The notes beneath the pieces were generated by a model. That model worked only from the letters and a program-made list of their open reading frames with translations, was not told where the DNA came from and ran no database searches. Positions 1 through 9,400 of a DNA stretch of 20,470 bases are shown in pieces. Origin of the DNA: T3Sed10-241 sp036751905 (GTDB lineage: Bacteria > Bacteroidota > Bacteroidia > Flavobacteriales_D > Cryomorphaceae). The stretch lies in NCBI GenBank assembly GCA_036751905.1, contig DAIOTP010000052.1, positions 1 to 20,470 of the forward strand, in the 5' to 3' direction. The position numbers and the translations under genes are program-made. Each line of letters opens with the position of its first letter. Within the stretch, counting starts at the first letter, position 1.

Positions 1-71
1 CATCGATCACGTGCACCACACCATTGCTGGCGAGGATGTCGGCTACAATCACCTGTGCATCGTTGATGAAT
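1..71. repeat. Near-identical DNA repeat, copy 1 (other copy 418-488)
   Basis: Bases 1-71 match 418-488 with only one mismatch I can find (t at 55 against g at 472), while other repeats of the array differ at many synonymous sites. This marks the last two FAS1 units as the product of recent duplication or gene conversion. Confidence 0.85.
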
Positions 72-3000
72 ACGCCATCGGCATTGATTGTAACTGTAAC
101 GCTTTGGCCGTTGAGTGTGGCAATCACTTGTCCATCGCTCAAATCAGTGGAGAGCGCTACGCCGCCCACCACGTGGTAGAGCAGTACTTGCGTAAGCGCA
201 CCACTGGGGTCAGCGAGCAAGCCGTCGAGCAGGCCATCGGGCAATGCATCGAAAGCCGCATCGGTAGGCGCGAAGAGCGTGAAGGCTCCTTCGCCGTTCA
301 ACGTACCATCGAGGTCGGCTTCGGTCAAGGCGAACTCAAGGGTGTTGTGAATCTCACTGGCTGCTACGATTTCAAAAATGGTAGGAAGTCCGGGCTCAGC
401 CTCAGGCACAAGCACCGCATCGATCACGTGCACCACACCATTGCTGGCGAGGATGTCGGCTACAATCACCTGGGCATCGTTGATGAAAATGCCTTCGGAA
501 CTTACTGTGACCAATATTTCTCCATCGGCCAACAATGTTTGCAACACCTGTCCATTTGAAAGCAATGGTGAAAACTGAGCTCCAGCCACTACATGATAGA
601 GCAATACATCTGTAAGGGCACCAGAAGGATCATCAATCAGTGATTGGAATACTCCGGGAGGAAGTGAAGCAAAAGCTTCATCGGTTGGTGCAAACAATGT
701 CAGTGAGCCTGGCTCAGAAAGAGTGCCATCCAGCCCCGCCAATACCAAGGCAGTTTCTAAGGTGTTGTGCACAGGACTGTTCGATACAATGTCGAAAATG
801 CTCGGCGTGCTTGGTCCGCCTGTTGGTGAGAGGACCATATCAATAACATGGACCACACCATTCGTAGCGATCAGGTCAGCGACAATTACTTCTGCATCGT
901 TGATAAATATTCCATTTGCGGAAACGCTAACAACCACATTCTGACCCAGGAGGGTGTTGATCACTTGACCATCGCTGAGTGTTGCCGACAAGTTGGCGCC
1001 CAGAGTAACATGGTACAACAACAAGTCAGTAAGTGCTCCAGAAGGATCAGCCAACAAGGCAGGAAGTACACCTTCGGGAAGTGCATCAAAAGCAGCATCT
1101 GTGGGTGCGAACAAGGAATAATTACCCGGTGAGTTGAGTGTGCCGTCCAAACCTGCAGTTTGAAGTGCAAACTCCAGCGTGTTGTGTATTTCGCTATTGG
1201 CTACAATATCGAATATGGTTACCGGCTCTACGGGCTCTTCAGGTATAAGTACCGCATTGATCACGTGCACCACTCCATTGCTGGCAATAATATCGGCCAC
1301 AATCACTTGGGCATCATTGACAAACACACCTTCGGCGGTAATGGTTACCACAATTTCACCATCCTCCAGCAGCGTTTGCAAAATTTGACCATCGCTAAGA
1401 TCCGTGCTCAGGTTGGTTCCTGCAACGACATGGTATAGCAATATGTCGGTGAGCTCACCCGTAGGGTCAGAAAGCAGTTGGGTAATCAGGCCTTCAGGAA
1501 GCAAATCAAATGCCTCATCGGTCGGAGCGAAGAGGGTGAAGCTGCCCGGGGCATTCAGTGTTTCATCCAAACCTGCTGCTTGCAGAGCAAGTTCGAGCGT
1601 GTTGTGAATCTCACTGTTGGCTACTATTTCAAAAATTGTAACCGGCACCACAGGGACAAGTACAGCATTGATGACATGAACCACGCCATTGCTGGCAATG
1701 ATGTTGTCAACGATTACTTGAGCGTCATTGATAAATACTCCATCGGCTGTAATGCTTACCTCAAGTTCGCCATCCACAAAAAGCGTTTGAAGAATTTGGC
1801 CATCGCTCAAATCAGAGCTCAGGTTGGTGCCTTCTACAACGTGGTAAAGCAAGATGTCAGTAAGCTGCCCGGATGGATCATCGAGCAATGCTTCCAGCAA
1901 GCCCTCGGGCAGCAGTTCAAATGCTGCGTCGGTAGGAGCAAAGAGCGTAAAGTCGCCGTCAAACGACAATGGTTCATCCAGTGCTGCTGCTACCAGTGCT
2001 GTTTCGAGGGTGTTGTGAATTTCGCTTGCGCTCACAATGTCAAAAATACTTGGGAGTGGTTGCTCTTCACCGATAATCAGATCGATAACGTGTACCACAC
2101 CATTGCTCGCTAAAATATCGGCTACAATAACTTGAGAGTTCTCAATAAATATGCCGTCATCATTGATGGTCACAGTAACGGTCTCACCTGAAAGCATTTC
2201 TATCTGTTGGCCATTGGACAGGTCGCTTGAAAGCGCTACGCCTTCAGTAACGTGGCCGAGCAATACTGTAGTGAGCATACCGTCAGGATCAGCAATCAAG
2301 TCATTCAGTACACCCTCGGGCAATGCTGCAAACGCGGCATCGGTAGGAGCGAACAATGTAAAGCTTCCTGGTCCTGATAAGGTGGCATTTAATCCTGATA
2401 GCGTTAATGCAGTCTCAAGGGTGTTGTGAATCTCACTTGCTTCAACAATCTCAAAGATTGAAGGCAATACAGGACCGTCTCCTTCAAGTGTTGGAATTAA
2501 ACACCATGAATTGAGCACACCATCATCAAAGAATGGGAAGTCGTCGATGACGGTAAGGGTCCAGTTTCCATCAAAATTTTCACCTGCAAATTGTGACAAA
2601 CTTCCTATTTGAGGAGCAAAAGAGCCAAACAGAATAGGAACTTGCCCAGACGGACCGCAGGCCAATGGACCAGCAGCATCGTCAAAAAGTACGTTCATAT
2701 TGGGTGCCGCACCGCATAATTTGTCTATCAGCGTAATCGTTGTTCCTTCCGGGCTTGTCAGCGTGATGATTACGTCTTGCATTGAAACGTGGTTCAAGTC
2801 AACCGCTACTTGTAAATTCAGCAGCGCTTCATCTGTTCCAGTTACATTGATCACATCGGTAATTACATCGGGGCTAAATCCAAAAGCCAAACCAGGATTG
2901 CTTGTGTACTCGTCGCAACCAGCAGTGGCTGCACCTTGGCCTTCACATTCGCAATTTTCATTGACAAAGGACTCCAGTGTAGTTGGATCACCATCATCGC

Positions 3001-6000
3001 AAGGTGTTCCAATGTTGTAGTTCAGCTCCACGCAATCGGGGGTATTGCTTGACTGCGATACATTGATGGTGAAAGCGGTCGATTGGGGATTCGGCCATGT
3101 AGACACCACGAAATAGTAGGTTTGCCCGGCGAAAACAGGCAGGTCATTGATGGCCCTACCTGTAGTCCCTGTGGAGATGTGATGGCCTACCGAGCTGGTA
3201 AATGGACACCCAACAAAGGCGAACAGACCCACCCTCGCTGCATGTCCAGAGAGTGTTACATTGATAAATCCTGTTTCGGCAGCAGTGTATTCGTACACTG
3301 CATCTTTGCCATTGAGGTAGAGCCCCAGGTACGCTCCTGTACCCACCGCAGCCAAATCTTGAGGCGGTAAGTTGTTGGCGTTGTATGTGCTGAAGTACAC
3401 ATCAGTGTTGTTGCTGTGGCTGAAAGGAAGCGAACCTATCAGGAATGGATCATCACAACTGTTTCCCGGAGGAAGTGTCTCACCTGCACACACACAATCT
3501 TCTGTAATTACATCGTCGAAGGTGAATGGGTCTCCGTCATCACACGGCGTACCGAAGTCGGCCTGTAGTTCCTGACAGTCATAAATTAGGTTGTCACAAT
3601 TGGCTGAAACCCTACGCGTATGCGTAGTGTTGGACACCGGAATTGCAAGACACAGTTCAGAGGCGTGTACATAAAAGCGCACGCTGCCATTGAAGTTGCT
3701 TGTCCATGTAAGTGAATTAGCACCTACCGCCAATATCTGCGTTCCTGTACTGTTGGTAATCGTAATCAAATAGTTGGGCACGTTCAAGTTGGCACTTGTA
3801 CTGAAGGTGTATACGCCTCCATTGAGTATGTTGTTCACGGTGGAGTACCGCGCAACATTCTGGTTGAATGACTGTGCCAAAACGCCTGTGCAGGGTGGAT
3901 TGAGCGTACTTTCAGAAACGGTAGAGGTTACAGCGGTGCATCCGGGAAATATAAATTCTCCACAGCTGCAATCAGCTGCTATACTTCCTGCGCTGCCATT
4001 GTCTTGAATGCATGTTTGCCCAATATTCAACTCATCTTCCAGACAATCGAATGTGAGATCATCGCAATTGAGTGAAACTGACCTTGTGTGAGCGCCCGTA
4101 CCTGGCGTGCAGTTCGGGTTGGTATGGGTGTAAAAGCGTACTGCACCCTGAAAGGTTGAGGTCCATTGCAATGTGCCCGCTCCTGCGGCCAGCACTTCTG
4201 TGCCTTCCAAGTTGGTAATTGTGATGTAGAAGAACGGTTGGGTAAGCAACTGGTTGGTGAAGAATGTGTAGTTTCCACCATTGACCACCAAAACCCTGTT
4301 GTAACTGCCCGGTTGAACACTGGTCATATTAATTGCTGCACCGGTGCAAGTTGGATTTGCCACTACAGTAGCCAAGGTTCCGTTGGTACAACCATCAAAG
4401 AATCCTTCCGTAACACAAGTGCATTCATCATCAGTCAGACCTTGAACTCCTGCCTCTTGACACAGTCCACCAATGTCTGAATTCAGAGCAGGACAGTCAA
4501 ATACAGTTTGTTGAATATTGAAAGCGAAAGCAGTGCTTTGTGGAGCAGGCCATGTCGATATGACGATGTAGTAAGTCACTCCTCCAGAGAGCTGCAGCGC
4601 ATTGGCAAATCTGCCGGTCGACGAAGCACCGGTGTGATAAAAATGGGTAGCGGTGAAAGGGCAGCCGGAGAAAACCCACAGACCTACCCAGCTTCCCGTC
4701 TGGGTTACACTGATGTCAACAAATTCATCTGCATCGGGGGTATACTCAAACACAACTTCGTCGCCGTTCAAATAAACGTTGTCAAATTCACCAAAACCTG
4801 TCGCTCCGGGAGCCAGTGGTGGCACATCACCGGCGCTGTAATTGTCGCCGAATACTGCTGTATTTGAAGTCAAACTATACGGCAGTTGACTCACAATATT
4901 GGGGTCTGTACACACTGTTCCACCCACTATACAGTTGCCAATGTCAACGGTGGCGGGGGGCAGATAATTTATGGCTTCTGGATTCGTACAGCCTTCAATT
5001 TCAAGGTTACAGCCCACGAACCAGTTCCATGTAGATGCGGCGGCACTACCGCTGACACATGATACGGAGATATCAGAGCTGATTTGCATGTATACATTCC
5101 CACTTTCAGCCAAAACACCTACACCTGCAAGGTTACCAAAGTTATTGCCTGAAAAGAGCACAGGGGAGTCTGTGTCGAGTCCGTCATAAATGGTGATGTT
5201 GTCACAACAAGCTTCCAACAATCCGCTTTCGAATACGAGGGCCAGAGGCTCTCCATTGGGACTGTTATAGGCGAAGATGCTGTTGTCATTGTTGCTGTAG
5301 CAATAGGATTCATTCAATGGTGTACCGCATTCTTCAATAGCGATGGGGCAACCCATGGCCGTTTCAAATACAATGTTATTGGTGGGGCACTGGAATCCGA
5401 GTACGATCGTTTCGATGATCACGTCTACACCAAGGGGAAGAGGACCAAGGGTAAGGTTACTTCCAACTGCGTTGCTCACGGGGCCTCCTATTCCGGGGAG
5501 AACATTGTCGCCAACTTTGGCCGAAATCAGCAGCAATGGAGCTGATGAGGGGATAGAGGCGGCATTTACAGTGACACTGGCGCTGAAGGTGCCAGGGCCG
5601 TACTGGTTGATGTAGGTATCGTCATCGCAATTGCGCGGTTGCTTAACAACACTAATCTGAGGCGACACGCAATTGGGTGCTGGGGCAGCATTCCATGTAA
5701 ATGACTCAGTCGTGTGTCCATTAGGACAGTTAAGAATCGGACTAAAATCCGACAATATTCCGCCATTGCCTGTTCCGGTTACGATGTTGGAGCCTTTCAC
5801 CCTGATAGTCCATGTCGCTCCAGTAGTGGCTGAAGTATTCCAACCGTCTCCATAGGTATCATAAGCATTGAAGGTATACGTAGCTCCTGGTGTCGTACAA
5901 AAATTGAACGTACCCCACCGTTGAGGGATGGGGCTACCGCAAGCACCACTAATTACAACATTGTTGTTTGCGTCACGTACGTCCCAAAACGCTTCGTCTT

Positions 6001-6139
6001 GCCAGGAGGTAGGCTGTACTGTGACCAGCTCGTATTCCGTGAAGCCAAGGGCACATTGGCTGTAGGTGTGTTGCGGAAAAAATGCCATCGTGCTCAAAAT
6101 GATGGCAAATACCTGCAAGTGAGTAAAAATCTTATTCAT
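1..6139 (-). CDS. Giant secreted multidomain FAS1 (fasciclin) adhesin, C-terminally truncated by window edge
   Basis: The frame is open from ATG at 6139 to base 1 (2046 complete codons) with no stop, so the C terminus lies outside. Residues 1-28 form a signal peptide. A secreted beta-type region (29-265, with YTFNAYDTYGDGWN) precedes a CUB-like domain (about 269-380, ITIYDG core). A PPC-like domain spans 410-542. Four cysteine-rich linkers start near C549, C699, C855 and C1036; two of them carry GxPCDDGDP. Two copies of an unnamed module lie at about 582-698 and 733-854, a second PPC-like domain at 895-1028, and a P-domain-like region at 1075-1217. FAS1 domains begin at 1227, 1364, 1501, 1641, 1780 and 1920, each with HNTLE, FAPTDxAF and VVHVI motifs. 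FAS1 domains mediate adhesion, so an extracellular or surface adhesin is inferred. A T9SS sorting tail is expected beyond the edge but not seen. The neighbour upstream is a T9SS-tailed protease. Domain families are recognised by eye. Confidence 0.93.
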   Translation of the reverse strand, partial: MNKIFTHLQVFAIILSTMAFFPQHTYSQCALGFTEYELVTVQPTSWQDEAFWDVRDANNNVVISGACGSPIPQRWGTFNFCTTPGATYTFNAYDTYGDGWNTSATTGATWTIRVKGSNIVTGTGNGGILSDFSPILNCPNGHTTESFTWNAAPAPNCVSPQISVVKQPRNCDDDTYINQYGPGTFSASVTVNAASIPSSAPLLLISAKVGDNVLPGIGGPVSNAVGSNLTLGPLPLGVDVIIETIVLGFQCPTNNIVFETAMGCPIAIEECGTPLNESYCYSNNDNSIFAYNSPNGEPLALVFESGLLEACCDNITIYDGLDTDSPVLFSGNNFGNLAGVGVLAESGNVYMQISSDISVSCVSGSAAASTWNWFVGCNLEIEGCTNPEAINYLPPATVDIGNCIVGGTVCTDPNIVSQLPYSLTSNTAVFGDNYSAGDVPPLAPGATGFGEFDNVYLNGDEVVFEYTPDADEFVDISVTQTGSWVGLWVFSGCPFTATHFYHTGASSTGRFANALQLSGGVTYYIVISTWPAPQSTAFAFNIQQTVFDCPALNSDIGGLCQEAGVQGLTDDECTCVTEGFFDGCTNGTLATVVANPTCTGAAINMTSVQPGSYNRVLVVNGGNYTFFTNQLLTQPFFYITITNLEGTEVLAAGAGTLQWTSTFQGAVRFYTHTNPNCTPGTGAHTRSVSLNCDDLTFDCLEDELNIGQTCIQDNGSAGSIAADCSCGEFIFPGCTAVTSTVSESTLNPPCTGVLAQSFNQNVARYSTVNNILNGGVYTFSTSANLNVPNYLITITNSTGTQILAVGANSLTWTSNFNGSVRFYVHASELCLAIPVSNTTHTRRVSANCDNLIYDCQELQADFGTPCDDGDPFTFDDVITEDCVCAGETLPPGNSCDDPFLIGSLPFSHSNNTDVYFSTYNANNLPPQDLAAVGTGAYLGLYLNGKDAVYEYTAAETGFINVTLSGHAARVGLFAFVGCPFTSSVGHHISTGTTGRAINDLPVFAGQTYYFVVSTWPNPQSTAFTINVSQSSNTPDCVELNYNIGTPCDDGDPTTLESFVNENCECEGQGAATAGCDEYTSNPGLAFGFSPDVITDVINVTGTDEALLNLQVAVDLNHVSMQDVIITLTSPEGTTITLIDKLCGAAPNMNVLFDDAAGPLACGPSGQVPILFGSFAPQIGSLSQFAGENFDGNWTLTVIDDFPFFDDGVLNSWCLIPTLEGDGPVLPSIFEIVEASEIHNTLETALTLSGLNATLSGPGSFTLFAPTDAAFAALPEGVLNDLIADPDGMLTTVLLGHVTEGVALSSDLSNGQQIEMLSGETVTVTINDDGIFIENSQVIVADILASNGVVHVIDLIIGEEQPLPSIFDIVSASEIHNTLETALVAAALDEPLSFDGDFTLFAPTDAAFELLPEGLLEALLDDPSGQLTDILLYHVVEGTNLSSDLSDGQILQTLFVDGELEVSITADGVFINDAQVIVDNIIASNGVVHVINAVLVPVVPVTIFEIVANSEIHNTLELALQAAGLDETLNAPGSFTLFAPTDEAFDLLPEGLITQLLSDPTGELTDILLYHVVAGTNLSTDLSDGQILQTLLEDGEIVVTITAEGVFVNDAQVIVADIIASNGVVHVINAVLIPEEPVEPVTIFDIVANSEIHNTLEFALQTAGLDGTLNSPGNYSLFAPTDAAFDALPEGVLPALLADPSGALTDLLLYHVTLGANLSATLSDGQVINTLLGQNVVVSVSANGIFINDAEVIVADLIATNGVVHVIDMVLSPTGGPSTPSIFDIVSNSPVHNTLETALVLAGLDGTLSEPGSLTLFAPTDEAFASLPPGVFQSLIDDPSGALTDVLLYHVVAGAQFSPLLSNGQVLQTLLADGEILVTVSSEGIFINDAQVIVADILASNGVVHVIDAVLVPEAEPGLPTIFEIVAASEIHNTLEFALTEADLDGTLNGEGAFTLFAPTDAAFDALPDGLLDGLLADPSGALTQVLLYHVVGGVALSTDLSDGQVIATLNGQSVTVTINADGVFINDAQVIVADILASNGVVHVID
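418..488. repeat. Near-identical DNA repeat, copy 2 (other copy 1-71)
   Basis: This is the partner of the segment at 1-71, offset by 417 bp (139 codons), in the same reading frame of the FAS1 gene. It encodes the stretch ending in VVHVID between FAS1 domains 5 and 6. Confidence 0.85.
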
Positions 6140-6451
6140 CTCGTCGAATTTGGTTTGTAATTAGTTAATCAAAAAGTTCGACAAGGTACGAAGGAATGAT
6201 GCCTAAGCGCAATTATTTCAGGATGAATTTATCTTTTGAAGCTTTGAATGGGGGTGCGTCATGTGCCATTTTTCCTTGTTAAGAAATTGCAAAAGAACCA
6301 TTAAGCCGTAGGTTTTTCAGCTTTAGGAAATCAATAAAGAGATGCAGATTGAAGGGCCTTATAAAGGTAAAGCCGCTGCCGATCCTAAGACCGAACAGCG
6401 ACTTCTCCCCTTAAACTAAGCGTTCAGATGCCGGTTTCGTGCGCGGAGTAC
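6140..6451. other. Intergenic region between the two giant secreted-protein genes
   Basis: These 312 bp hold no convincing gene. The region must contain the 3' end of the protease transcript and probably the leader of the FAS1 gene. I found no TAnnTTTG core pointing at the FAS1 start. A weak inverted repeat (CGCTG/CAGCG, about 6375-6401) lies just downstream of the protease stop but lacks a proper U tract. Confidence 0.6.
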
Positions 6452-9400
6452 TTATTGCACGATAAGTTTTTTAGTAAGGGTGGATGTTCCGTGTACCGCG
6501 GTAACAAAATATACACCGGTTTCGAGCGTGCCCAGTTCAAAGCTATGTATCTCCATGTGGGTAAAACTTGTTCTCATTCTTTTCAATGTTACCCCTGCCA
6601 CATTTCTCAAGGTGAGTTGTACATTCTCCCAGTTCCCATTCATCCTCAGGTGCACCTGCTGACCGCGCAGTACTGGATTGGGATAGAGAAAGAAATTCAA
6701 ACTGTAGTTTTCAGGGTTGTTATCGTCATCTGTGGTATTGGTAACAAATCCCATTTCGCAACCCGCACTCCATGGGTTCCAATTTCCGTTTACCATAACC
6801 CTTGTACGCATGTGTAGTGTTACGCCTTTCGGCAAATTTGCAAAGATCACGGCTTCAAATGTATTTGTGCTTTTTTGAAATTCTATCGGCTGATTGAGAG
6901 GCCAACCGCTGAACTCGATGGCATATACGCTGGCTGTATTGATAGGTTGCAGCGTTAGTGTATCTTTTTCGACGTTTATTTCAAAATTTCCACAAATGTT
7001 TGCAGGCAGCTCAGGTACAATGGTATCTACAGGTACTACCACCGCTTGTTCAATGGCAATCATGCAGCTGCTGCCGTGGTGGCCCCATACGCCGCGGTAT
7101 CTGGCACGCACATCGGCAATGTAAATGGTACCTGCTTCCAAGTCGGTTACTGAGCTCAGAGCCAATAGGCCATTGGTGCCGGTGTAGCCGTAGCTGCGTT
7201 CACCTGTGATGCTGTGTTCAAACCTAAATTCGTATTGAGTTGAATTTTGCACTGGAGTACATGATATACTGCCATAAGCCGCAAGGTTGGTATTGCCACA
7301 GTCATTTTCTATAAGCATCGAAGGGGCAATTGTAAATACCAGGTTACAGCTCTGACCGAATTCGCTGGCGGTGTCATTGCGCCATCCTTTTACCCGGGCT
7401 GTGTACTGCGTTTGGGGTACAATCTCTGGTATATCGGCGGCGCTGAACTGTGGTGAACTGGTTATAAATCGCAATGTGTCATTTGCCGAAAGGCTTACCA
7501 ACTCCCAACGATAGGCAAGTGCGGAGGGCACTGGTGTACACAGGATGTTGTTGAAGAAACTGAGATTGTCCGCGCCACATTGCGACGAGATCACTGAGGT
7601 TGCGGCCAACTGGTCACAGGGTATTTGATCGATAACAAGCGTGGCTTGTGTAGCACAGCTTTTTGCATCAAGCACATTTACAAGATATGTGCCTGCTGCA
7701 AGGTTGCCAAAGGTTCCTGGATTTATTGTTTGCCCCAGCGCCTGTATGGTGTATGGAGGTGAGCCACCGGCTATTTGAATGGTAACGGCTCCTGTATTGA
7801 GTTCGTTGCAGCCCACATGCTGAATGTTGCTGAAGTTTATGTTGAGTGGTTCAGGAGCGGTCAGGGTAACGGAGGCAGTTGTGAGGCATGATCCGCTTGT
7901 GAGTGTTGCAGTATACACACCAGCGCCTACGCCTGTGAGGTTTGGACCTGTGTGGCCTGTATTCCAGCTGATGTTGTGAATCCCCGAGTATGACTGTGCT
8001 GAAAGCCCAATGCTTCCATCACTGCTGTTGTGGCAACTTGGGTTTTGGCTGTTCACCACGGTGAGCTGGAGCTCCAGGCAGGGATCGCAATCGTTGTTGG
8101 GGTTGCTGTCACATACACCGCACTCATCTTCATATGCGTTGCCGTTCATCACACCGGCACAGTCGTAGCAGCTGTTCCAGTCGTTGGCATTGCTGTCATC
8201 GCAATCCATGTCGTTGTCTACATAACCGGTAGGCTGGGTACAAGATACTGTGCTTACGTTTGGATTTCCATAGCCATCGCCATCGGCGTCGGCATACCAG
8301 GTTTGGTTGGCGAGCACGGTGATGAAGTTGGTTTTGGTTTCTGTACTGCTTCCGCCTTGATTGGTTACGGTGAGCGTTACTGCATATGATCCGGGATTGG
8401 CATAGGCAATGTTGCTTGGATTGGCTTGGGTAGAGCTGCCCGGTGTGCCGCCGGGAAAACTCCAGCTGTAGCTATCTACTTGTCCTGTAGCTGAGTTTGT
8501 AAAGCTTGTTTGTGCACCTGCACACAGTTGGGTAGCCGAGGCGGTAAAGTTGGCTACAGGCGCAGGTGGTGGAGGCGGGGTGACCACTGTTTGCACGCAA
8601 AATGGGGTGATGTCCTGGCTTCCAAAGGCATCGCCCGAGGCCAAGGTGCTGCCTTGGGCATCGGTGAATACAAATCCACCTTCACCGCTAAAACAGCACA
8701 TGCCATTGTTGCCTGAATCGAAAACCTGGAGCTCGTAGCATCCATCCACAAGGCATATGGGAATGGCATGCACCTGTCCGTTTTGAAAGTTGGTGTAGGG
8801 CCCACCTGATATCATTACATCGCTGGCTTGGTTTACCACGCGCCATGTGGTTTGCGCACCTAAATTGTCAAGTGTAAGGGTGAGCGTCAGGTTGTTTCCA
8901 TTCTGAACAGCGTTGTACGTTTTGGTGAGTTGGTCATTGGCTGGGTTGGCATCTGGGTTTCCATTGGGATTTTGAACCCGTACCTGTAGGTTTCGCGAAC
9001 CCCAGCCGCCATTGAATTCTGCAAGTTGCACATTGGTACTTTGGCCTGGAGCCAAAGCCCCCGACCAACCTTGGCTCTGCCATGTGCCAGTACCGGTGCG
9101 GTACTGAATGGTAGCGGAAGTGATGGGGCCAGCACCCGCATTGGTGAGTACCACCAAAGGAGCGATCAAATTGCTGCAACTGCTGCCCTCGGGTCTTTTG
9201 ATTTCTGTAATGGCAGCATCAGCTGCTACAATGTTGATGGGTACGCAACCATTGCTATTCATGAGGTTGCTGCGCGAATTGATGATTGATAGGCGCATGC
9301 GGTCCTTCTGGCCTTGTGTAAAGGTATTTTTACACAACTGGCTGGTGTAGTCCATGTAGTTTTCCACTTGCTGGTTTCCACCACAAGCGGGCGAGCTGCA

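Larger units (their letters stand above)
1..2461 (-). repeat. Tandem array of six FAS1 coding repeats (411-420 bp period)
   Basis: The same coding unit recurs in frame. The segment encoding the VVHVI-type end motif starts at 1, 419, 839, 1256, 1667 and 2081 on the plus strand, giving periods of 411-420 bp, all multiples of three (137-140 codons). Each unit also keeps a conserved stretch encoding HNTLE, read on the plus strand as variants of GTGTTGTGAAT near 349, 761, 1180, 1598, 2009 and 2420. The unit at the left edge is the last one seen and lacks only its final residues. The array may continue outside the window. Confidence 0.92.

Noticed and set aside
1478..2113. Long open plus-strand frames across the FAS1 array (for example 1478-2113 and 11-559)
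   Set aside because: They are antisense to the conserved minus-strand FAS1 repeats and simply repeat with the same period; their translations have no recognisable domain.
1..2461. Regular 411-420 bp periodicity as a CRISPR or non-coding satellite
   Set aside because: All periods are multiples of three and the repeats encode conserved FAS1 motifs in one frame.
6375..6401. Inverted repeat CGCTG/CAGCG downstream of the M43 protease gene, considered as a terminator
   Set aside because: The stem is only five clean pairs and no run of T follows on the minus strand.
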